Below, one piece after another: positions 58,573 to 64,000 of a stretch of 64,000 bases of DNA. The position numbers were made by a program, and so were the translations under genes. The stretch's first letter is position 1, and each line of letters starts with the position of its first letter. The notes under the pieces were generated by a model, which saw only the letters and a list, made by a program, of their open reading frames with translations, had not been told where the DNA came from and ran no database searches. Location of the stretch: the NCBI RefSeq assembly GCF_016916835.1, contig NZ_JAFFIX010000002.1, positions 124,001 through 188,000 on the forward strand. The letters are read 5' to 3'. The DNA comes from Actinacidiphila bryophytorum (GTDB taxonomy: Bacteria; Actinomycetota; Actinomycetes; Streptomycetales; Streptomycetaceae).

Positions 58573-59831
58573 GGGGTGGTGCCTTTGCTGGGCGGGGGAA
58601 CGATGTCGGCGAGTAAGAGCATTCTCGCCCGTCGCGTCTCGTCAAATCGCGTCAGCAGCGCGCGGACTGGGGGATGGCTGCGGTGGGGCGCGAGCAGTGC
58701 GCGAAGGTCATCGAGTTGGCGAAGGACGCGGATCGAGCCGAGGTTGGGGTCCGCTGCGAGCACGTCGTGGCCTACCGTGACCGCAGCGTCCAGCTCATCG
58801 CAGCTCAGGTGAAGGCAAACGAGGGTGATCCGGCTCAAGGCCAGCGATCGGGCACGGCTCGACTCGCGCAGGCGGATGGCGTGTTCGGCCCGTGCGCGCG
58901 CCTGGTCGTGGTGTTGGAGGTCGCGCAGGACGAGGGCGGATTCGAGGGCCAGGGCCGCTGCGTCGAACGGGCTCAGCCACGGGCGTTCCGCTTCGGCCGC
59001 CCCTCCGAGAGTTTCCTCGGCTCGGCCGAGGGCTCGTAGCGCCGGAGTGGGCTGACCGGCTGCGGCCAGGGCTCGGGCGGACATGGTGTACAGGCGGGCA
59101 ATCAGCGTGGGGACGACGGGGCCGGCCTCCGCCAGATCGAGACCGGTCCGCGCCCAGTGCACGGCTGCGGCGGGATCGCCGGTCTGCAGGGCGAGGTGGC
59201 TGGTGCTCGCGGCGATGCTGGCCGCGAGCGGGGTGTCGCCCGAGGCGCGGGCCAGTGGAAGCGCGCGGGTGAAGTGGCGTCCAGCCACGCCATCCTGGCC
59301 TGAGTCGTGGGCCATCCAGCCCGCCATCTCGGTGAGCACCGCGGCGATGGCGAAGACGTGCGGGGTGCCGTCCGCGTCGACAAGCCGGGGTCCGATGTTG
59401 TCACGCAGGTGTCGGACGACGGCGTTGTAGAGGCGTCCGCCACCGGCCTGGCGGTCTGCGGTTCGGAAGGCGTCCATGGCAGCCATGTCGTCGCCGTCCG
59501 GGAGCGGCTCGCCAAGTGCGGGAGGTGGCGGCGGCGCGGCGGGCTCCCACGGGCGTTTCGCCAGGCCGAGGAGATGGCCGGGGATGTGGAAGGCGTCGGC
59601 GATCTGCTCGAAGATCGCGAGCTTCTCGACCCGGCTCTTGCCGTTCATGTAGTCGTAGAGCCGCCCTTGGGTGATGTCGACGGCTGCCGCGATGCGGCGG
59701 GTGCTGACGCCACGGTGGTTGAGCAGCCGGAATAGCGTGCCCATGTCGCGCTCCGCGCAGGCCGCGAGCAGGCGCTGGTCGGCGAGGAGTCCCGCGACGA
59801 TCTCCTGCGGCTCCCGCTCCCTTCCGGTCAC
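58569..59831 (-). CDS. XRE-like regulator with helical repeat domain
   Basis: A 420-residue protein from GTG 59831 (GAAGAGGG before it). The N-terminal DNA-binding part contains MGTLFRLLNHRGVSTRRIAAAVDITQGRLYDYMNGKSRVEKL, an XRE-type helix-turn-helix. The remaining 300 residues are TPR-like helical pairs (ALESALVLRDLQHHDQARARAEHAIRL). This form is frequent beside Nudix genes in Streptomyces. It is divergent from the GHKL ATPase gene across about 240 bases, so it may control the peptide cluster to the right; this is inference. Confidence 0.8.
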   Translation of the reverse strand: MTGREREPQEIVAGLLADQRLLAACAERDMGTLFRLLNHRGVSTRRIAAAVDITQGRLYDYMNGKSRVEKLAIFEQIADAFHIPGHLLGLAKRPWEPAAPPPPPALGEPLPDGDDMAAMDAFRTADRQAGGGRLYNAVVRHLRDNIGPRLVDADGTPHVFAIAAVLTEMAGWMAHDSGQDGVAGRHFTRALPLARASGDTPLAASIAASTSHLALQTGDPAAAVHWARTGLDLAEAGPVVPTLIARLYTMSARALAAAGQPTPALRALGRAEETLGGAAEAERPWLSPFDAAALALESALVLRDLQHHDQARARAEHAIRLRESSRARSLALSRITLVCLHLSCDELDAAVTVGHDVLAADPNLGSIRVLRQLDDLRALLAPHRSHPPVRALLTRFDETRRARMLLLADIVPPPSKGTTP

Positions 59832-60074
59832 GAGCACCCTCTTCCGTATAGCTGTTCCGAGGCTACGGCCCGGGCCGCCCGCTGACTCCAAGTTGGAGTC
59901 ACACGCTGGAGTCTCTTGCGTGCGATCCGCAGTCGTCTACTGAGGGTGCTCCGTTGCTCCAAGTGACGCAACGGGGCGTCGCCAATCCCTCCGCTGCGCT
60001 CCCGAAAGGTCAAGCAACATGCCCAGCACCGTACTTCCGCGTCATCGCGGCCGACTTCACGTGAAGGGCCGCGG

Positions 60075-60929
60075 ATGATGACCGACCGACGCACGAGCCC
60101 GTACGGATTCCGCGTCGAAGCCGAATCCGAGGCGGTGCCCGAAGCCCGGCGCAAGATCCTCGCGTTGGTGCGCGGCTGGGACGTAACTCTGCCGGACGAC
60201 ACCCTGGGCGACCTGGAGTTGCTGTCCACTGAGCTGATCACGAATGCCGTCCGGCACACCGATTCCTCCTGCGCGGTGGTCGTGCGCTGGACCGGCGTGC
60301 GGGTCCGGGTCGAGGTCACCGACGTGAGTCCTGCCCGCCCTCAGCGGTGCCACGGGGCGCTGGAGGCGGAGGGCGGGCGCGGCCTGGTCCTGGTCGAGTC
60401 CCTGGCCACCGCTTGGGGAAGCGCCCCCGACCCGGCCGGGAAGACCGTCTGGTTCGAACTCGGGCCGTCCGACGGGACGCCCCCTCCCTGGAGCACTCCG
60501 GGGAAGTGGACGATCACCACCGACAGCGGATCGGCGACGTCCGGCTACCTCCCGGCCTGGGCCGAGGACGATCCGACCGAGGCCCATGTGCCCCTGGACC
60601 AGCTGCCGGAACGGCTGGCCGGCATCAACCACCGGAACTTCTTCGAAGGCCCGATGCTGCCCCTCACCGCCCCGGACGTCTGGGAAGGAGTCGAGGAGGA
60701 CGCGGTCTTCGAGGGCAGCATCGACTGCAATCCCTACGACCCCGACCCCGGCCTGCGTGTGCCGGTCGTCAACCTCCAGGTCTGCGTCGGGCGCTGGATC
60801 CTCGGCCTGGACCCGCAGCGAGTAGCCGAGGTCGCCGCGAAGCTCCGCACCCACGCCGACTTTCTCGACGAGAAGGTACGCCCCGCGCTCATCGCCGCCC
60901 GCGAGGACTGGGCCGCCCATCCCGCTTAA
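60075..60929 (+). CDS. GHKL ATPase domain fused to a DUF6907-like domain
   Basis: A 284-residue two-domain protein. Residues 1-130 form an RsbW-like GHKL ATPase (N-box ELITNAVRHTDSS, G1 VEVTDVSPARP, G2 GGRGLVLVESLATAWG), the kind used as anti-sigma kinases in Streptomyces. Residues about 145-280 (TITTDSGSATSGYLPAWAEDDPTE, SIDCNPYDPDPGLRVPVVNLQVCVG, KLRTHADFLDEKVRPALIAAREDWA) match a domain I associate with DUF6907. The radical SAM gene begins 26 bases downstream, so they are probably co-transcribed. Its role in the cluster is unknown. Confidence 0.75.
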   Translation: MMTDRRTSPYGFRVEAESEAVPEARRKILALVRGWDVTLPDDTLGDLELLSTELITNAVRHTDSSCAVVVRWTGVRVRVEVTDVSPARPQRCHGALEAEGGRGLVLVESLATAWGSAPDPAGKTVWFELGPSDGTPPPWSTPGKWTITTDSGSATSGYLPAWAEDDPTEAHVPLDQLPERLAGINHRNFFEGPMLPLTAPDVWEGVEEDAVFEGSIDCNPYDPDPGLRVPVVNLQVCVGRWILGLDPQRVAEVAAKLRTHADFLDEKVRPALIAAREDWAAHPA

Positions 60930-60955
60930 CCATCCGCCTACTCATGGAGGTCGTC

Positions 60956-62098
60956 GTGACCGCACGCCCGCTCGTCAGCCAGGCACCACGCCTCGTCGCC
61001 AGCCCGTTCCTCGGCCAGTACCTGCTCGTCCAGCCCGGTCACGCCGCGGGCGTGCGCATCCCCGAAGTCCGCTACGAAGAGCTGCGGGACGCTACCGCCA
61101 ACGATCAGAAGACCCCGGCCTGGCTTTCCGACGCCGCCGCGCGAGCTTGGGGCACGGAGCTTCCGCAGACCGGACTCCGTGGAGTTCTTATCGTCCGGGA
61201 GCGGTCCCGGTACGGCTACGCCAAAGCGTCGTGGGAGATCAACCTCGGCTGCGACTACGACTGCGAGTTCTGCTACCTCGGGGAGAAGCGCTTCGCCGGC
61301 CTGGACTGGGACGGCAAGCAGCAGCTCCTCCGTGTGATGCGGGACGCCGGGGTCCTGTGGTTGCAGATCACCGGCGGGGAAGCGCTGATCGACCGCGAGT
61401 TCGGCGCGGCGTACGAGCACGCCCACCAGCTCGGCATGATGGTCCAGGTCTCGTCGAACGGCAGCTCGCTGCGGAAGCGGCCGATCCGGGAGCTGTTCGC
61501 CCGGCTCCGCCCGTATCGCCTGACCGTGAGCCTGTACGGGGCGACGGCCGAGACGTACGACGCGGTCACGCGGAACCGCGGGGCCTTCGGCCGGTTCGTG
61601 GAGGGCTTGGACGCCGCCCGCGAGGACAGGCTGCCGGTCCGGCTCAACGTGATCGTCTCGGACGACAACGCCCACGAGGTCGATGCCATGGTCCGGCTGG
61701 CCGAGGCATATGGCTTCCCGCGCCAGGTGTACACGAGCATGTCGCCCACGATCGACGGCGAGGCGAACCCGCTGGCGACCCAGGCGTACGACCATCTGCG
61801 GCCCCGGAGCGTCTTCACCGGCTGCAACGCCGGCCACACCTTCTTCCATGTCGACCCGCACGGCATCGCGTCGATCTGCAAGGTCGGCCGCGACCCGAGC
61901 GTGAACCTCATCACCGAGGGCGTCGAAGCCCTCCCCCGGCTCGGCGCAATCGCCGAGTCCCTACAGCTCCGCACCGGTGGCTGCTCGGGCTGCACGATCG
62001 CGGGCACGTGCCGTACGTGTCGCCCGCTGGCCAAGCTCTACCAGGAGGCGGGGGACCGCAGAGATCTCTACTGCCAACACGGAGGTTACGGATCATGA
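60956..62098 (+). CDS. Radical SAM enzyme, probable RiPP maturase
   Basis: A 380-residue radical SAM enzyme. GTG 60956 was chosen because GGAGG lies at the right distance. The first 85 residues form a separate small domain that could serve peptide recognition (inferred). The core has the 4Fe-4S motif CDYDCEFC (Cys99, Cys103, Cys106) and the SAM-binding ITGGEAL. The C-terminus is Cys-rich (CNAGHTFFHVDPHGIASICK; GGCSGCTIAGTCRTC; YCQHGG), like SPASM/twitch domains that bind auxiliary clusters. Its stop overlaps the ATG of a 70-residue peptide (ATGA). Peptide modification is therefore the likely reaction. Confidence 0.88.
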   Translation: MTARPLVSQAPRLVASPFLGQYLLVQPGHAAGVRIPEVRYEELRDATANDQKTPAWLSDAAARAWGTELPQTGLRGVLIVRERSRYGYAKASWEINLGCDYDCEFCYLGEKRFAGLDWDGKQQLLRVMRDAGVLWLQITGGEALIDREFGAAYEHAHQLGMMVQVSSNGSSLRKRPIRELFARLRPYRLTVSLYGATAETYDAVTRNRGAFGRFVEGLDAAREDRLPVRLNVIVSDDNAHEVDAMVRLAEAYGFPRQVYTSMSPTIDGEANPLATQAYDHLRPRSVFTGCNAGHTFFHVDPHGIASICKVGRDPSVNLITEGVEALPRLGAIAESLQLRTGGCSGCTIAGTCRTCRPLAKLYQEAGDRRDLYCQHGGYGS

Positions 62099-62307
62099 CA
62101 CCACCAACCGCTGCCCTGGCTCCGCCGCGTCAGCCCGTGCCGGTCATCATCGGCTCGCGCCCGCCCGCCGAGGGGGCCGGCATCCTGCCGGTACCGCTGA
62201 CCGTCGCTCCGATCGGGGACGACGAGTTCCAGATCGTCGCCGACCTGGACGAAGCCGCCGAGGGAGCCGAGTGCTCTTGCTCGGCAGGCGACGACCAGCC
62301 GTACTAA
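62095..62307 (+). CDS. Candidate RiPP precursor peptide, 70 residues
   Basis: A short peptide translated by overlap with the radical SAM gene and its own GGAGG site. The N-terminal part is Pro-rich (TPPTAALAPPRQPVPVIIGSRPP), the middle acidic-hydrophobic (VAPIGDDEFQIVADLDEAAEG) and the end AECSCSAGDDQPY, holding its only two Cys (60 and 62) and a C-terminal Tyr. Leader then short Cys/Ser/Asp/Tyr core is the layout of a ribosomally made peptide. I do not recognise the family. Product and modification are unknown. Confidence 0.7.
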   Translation: MTPPTAALAPPRQPVPVIIGSRPPAEGAGILPVPLTVAPIGDDEFQIVADLDEAAEGAECSCSAGDDQPY

Positions 62308-62326
62308 CCCCGAGTGGGCGTGCCCA

Positions 62327-62361
62327 GTGCCGCCCCGGTCGTAGTCTGGCCGGGGCGGCAC
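62327..62361 (+). terminator. Strong hairpin between peptide and kinase genes
   Basis: Perfect 12-bp arms GTGCCGCCCCGG / CCGGGGCGGCAC with an 11-base loop, 19 bases after the peptide stop. It can end or thin transcription before the APH-like gene, as often seen after RiPP precursor genes. Confidence 0.65.
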
Positions 62362-62395
62362 CCCCATTCCCCCAGCAGCCAAGGAACCGCGCGTC

Positions 62396-63205
62396 TTGTC
62401 CATGTCCCGCATCCCCTTCGACCAGCTACCCGCCGAGGTCCGCCAGGCCATCGCCGACAAGACCGGCGCCGTGCACCAGGCGGTCACCACGCCCGGCGGC
62501 ATGAACTCAGGCATCGCCTCCGTCCTCGACACGGACAGCGGCCCCGTCTTCGTCAAGGGCATCCCGACCGACCACCCCCAGGTGAGAGCCCAGCACCGTG
62601 AGGCCGCGGTGGCCCCGCACCTGCCTGCCTCCTGCCCGCGCCTGTTCTGGCACCTGGAGCTCGACGGCTGGAGCCTCCTGGGCTACGAGGTGGTCGAGGG
62701 CCGCCACGCGGATTACGCGCCCGGCTCTCCGGACCTGCCACTCGTGGAAGCGGCTCTCACCGAACTGCAAGGGATCGCCGCACCGGCGGATGTCGAGATC
62801 AAGCAGGCCGTGGACCGGTGGGCGGAGTACACGCCGCCGGGCACGTTGCAGCACTTCGACGGTGACGCGCTACTGCACACGGACTTCGCCCCGGACAACG
62901 TCCTGATCGCCGAAGGCCGGGCACGGCTCATCGACTGGGCCTGGCCGACACGCGGCGCCGCATGGATCGACCCCGGCGCCCTCGCGCTGCGCCTCATGGG
63001 CGCCGGCCACCCGGCCGAGGCCGCGATCGAATTCGCCAACCGCTTCCCGTCCTGGCGCGACGCAGCGCCCGAAGCCCTCGCGGCGTTCGGTGCGGCGACG
63101 GCGTCCCTGTGGAGGGAGATCGCCGAGCAGGACAAAGCACTGTGGAAGCGGGCGATGGCGGAGCAAGCGACCGACCTGGCACGCGCCCTCGACACGAGCT
63201 TTTAG
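62396..63205 (+). CDS. APH-like phosphotransferase (intact copy)
   Basis: A 269-residue kinase-fold protein of the aminoglycoside-phosphotransferase/choline-kinase superfamily. The Brenner motif reads LLHTDFAPDNVLI and the metal loop LIDWAWPTRG, so it should be catalytic. The N-terminus (PAEVRQAIADKTGAVHQAV...FVKGIP) has the Lys-containing ATP site. Start TTG 62396 follows AAGGA; the truncated copy has GTG at the same place, which supports this start over ATG 62402. It follows the radical SAM/peptide pair and may modify a peptide or confer self-resistance; no drug substrate can be inferred. A truncated copy lies at 50530. Confidence 0.82.
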   Translation: MSMSRIPFDQLPAEVRQAIADKTGAVHQAVTTPGGMNSGIASVLDTDSGPVFVKGIPTDHPQVRAQHREAAVAPHLPASCPRLFWHLELDGWSLLGYEVVEGRHADYAPGSPDLPLVEAALTELQGIAAPADVEIKQAVDRWAEYTPPGTLQHFDGDALLHTDFAPDNVLIAEGRARLIDWAWPTRGAAWIDPGALALRLMGAGHPAEAAIEFANRFPSWRDAAPEALAAFGAATASLWREIAEQDKALWKRAMAEQATDLARALDTSF

Positions 63206-63605
63206 CCCCGGGCGACGCTGACCAGAGTCACGTCCCGGGAGAGCATCGGCATCACGCTGGACGGATCCCTTGTGCCCGCGGTCCGCGGCTGACACGCGGA
63301 CAGGCAGAGGCCGCGTCGTCTCCCCAGGCCCCGGGCGCCCTCGCTCGGTACTCGAGTCCCCGTCCCCCGGTGAGGCACATGCGCAAGACGGGCCGTAGGA
63401 CCGTCGCGCGCGACAACTTGCTCCGCTGGGGGCAAGGAGTCCTTACCCCACAACTTGCTCCTCCGGGGTAAGCGCTGCTTACCCCACAACTTGCTCGCCG
63501 CCGCCCGGCCTCGTTTACCACTCGCCTGGTCCGGCGTCTTTCACTGCCGTGGACTGCGACGTCGGCCGAGATCACGGGGACCTGTCCCACCCGTTGCGTT
63601 CCAGG
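63206..63605 (+). other. Non-coding gap with repeats and a palindrome
   Basis: No gene supported. ACAACTTGCTC occurs three times (63413-63423, 63450-63460, 63486-63496), spaced 37 and 36 bases; copies 2 and 3 extend to CTTACCCCACAACTTGCTC. Between them is a perfect palindrome GGGGTAAGC-GCT-GCTTACCCC (63465-63485). This iteron-like pattern upstream of nothing obvious may be an operator array or a replication/transfer site. Confidence 0.6.
63465..63485. repeat. Perfect 9-bp-arm palindrome inside the repeat array
   Basis: GGGGTAAGC / GCTTACCCC around a GCT centre. The right arm is the start of direct-repeat copy 3, so palindrome and repeats are interlocked. Confidence 0.65.
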
Positions 63606-64000
63606 TCAGGCCAGGTACGGGTGGAATCCTGATGCGGGTCGACCCGTTGCGGGACAACCACCCGTCCCCGTGCTGACCTGCACGGGGACGGGTGGGGCGG
63701 GTGGATGCGGGTCAGCGCTCGCCGCCTGGGGCCGTCTCCAGCCGGGGCAGTAGCGAGCCCAGGCGTCGGCGAACTGGTGGCGGGCGAAGCCTCGGCGCTG
63801 GCTGCGGTCGGGGAAGCGGCGGTTGGCGGCACCGATGCCGAAGTCCTTCAGCAGCAGTTGCAGGCCCCGAGCGGTCAGGCCGTGGGAGCCGTGCTCGCGC
63901 CAGGGGGCCTCGCTGTCGGCGTGCAGCGCGGCGAGAAGCTGCTCGGTCGACAGCAGCGCCGGGTCGCCGCACGCGGCGAACACCGCGCGAATGTCGGCCA
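63606..64000 (-). CDS. DUF3631-type protein, C-terminal part (5' end outside the window)
   Basis: The last 131 residues of a longer protein: ADIRAVFAACGDPALLSTEQLLAALHADSEAPW, GLTARGLQLLLKDFGIGAAN and HQFADAWARYCPG. These are the C-terminal winged-helix-like blocks of DUF3631 proteins, helicase/primase-related replication proteins carried by actinomycete plasmids and integrative elements. The tail after ARYCPG is unrelated Pro/Thr/Gly sequence and crosses a 16-bp-arm hairpin (63658-63695), so the natural stop may have been lost. The gene supports a mobile-element origin for this flank. Confidence 0.72.
   Translation of the reverse strand, partial: ADIRAVFAACGDPALLSTEQLLAALHADSEAPWREHGSHGLTARGLQLLLKDFGIGAANRRFPDRSQRRGFARHQFADAWARYCPGWRRPQAASADPHPPAPPVPVQVSTGTGGCPATGRPASGFHPYLA
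63658..63695. repeat. 16-bp-arm perfect inverted repeat
   Basis: CCACCCGTCCCCGTGC / GCACGGGGACGGGTGG around a 6-base loop. It lies inside the last codons of the DUF3631-type frame, and is probably a terminator that the current reading frame runs through. Confidence 0.7.

Noticed and set aside
63413..63496. A CRISPR array
   Set aside because: Only three 11-bp repeats, two sharing 19 bp, with a palindrome between them; no cas genes and unit size does not fit.

Overview
The window is very GC-rich, uses G/C-ending codons, has many GTG starts, and carries families typical of streptomycetes: MmyB-type XRE regulators, paired NarL-type sensor and regulator, a GH19 chitinase behind a DasR-like operator, LAXTG sortase substrates and a c-di-AMP riboswitch. 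It reads as chromosome from Streptomyces or a close relative, with an accessory right half. All identifications are from reading the sequence; no database search was run.

Region by region. 0.2-4.4 kb: a Uma2 nuclease, then a restriction island with a NaeI-type endonuclease, a Vsr mismatch endonuclease, a convergent cytosine-C5 methyltransferase and an HNH endonuclease. 4.5-7.4 kb: LuxR-type and MmyB-type regulators and a metallo-beta-lactamase-fold hydrolase. 7.7-18.6 kb: envelope and secretion functions (M23 peptidase under a cyclic-di-AMP riboswitch, Tat-exported amidase, DUF4240 protein, large secreted protein, membrane pseudokinase, GNAT, GH19 chitinase). 18.7-20.7 kb: a divergent MFS exporter/MarR pair. 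20.9-24.2 kb: a four-gene operon around a DUF1023-type alpha/beta hydrolase with two paralogous small proteins. 24.2-31.7 kb: two-component system, F420-type reductase, MurG paralogue and an LAXTG-anchored surface protein. 31.8-42.6 kb: a sugar locus. A LacI regulator diverges from an ABC importer (binding protein and two permeases) and a GH3 glycosidase. Convergent to it are AraD1-like and IlvD/Edd-like dehydratases under an FCD-type GntR regulator. Together they suggest uptake and trimming of xylo- or arabino-oligosaccharides, plus non-phosphorylative oxidation of the pentose acid.

From about 42.6 kb the sequence is a decayed, mosaic accessory zone: a MazG-peroxiredoxin chimera, a broken SigE-family sigma gene, gene fragments, a MITE-like element and a phosphotransferase gene cut off by an IS5-type remnant. 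Three direct repeats of about 180 bp, each starting with the 3' part of a tRNA-Lys(UUU)-like sequence (45.5, 54.0 and 55.7 kb, minus strand), look like attachment-site scars of serial integration. They bound an 8.5-kb segment (methyltransferase, XRE module, MazG-like protein, lipoprotein, allene-oxide-cyclase-barrel protein) and a 1.7-kb segment that holds only a three-gene operon resembling a toxin-antitoxin locus. To the right lie a solo OLD-family ATPase/TOPRIM nuclease and a Nudix/XRE pair. Next is a compact candidate RiPP cluster: a GHKL ATPase fusion, a radical SAM enzyme, a 70-residue Cys-ending peptide and an APH-like kinase. The window ends in a DUF3631-type gene of the kind found on actinomycete integrative elements.

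The strongest candidates for something undescribed are the radical SAM peptide cluster (60.1-63.2 kb) and the three-gene operon between two attachment-like repeats (54.2-55.3 kb).
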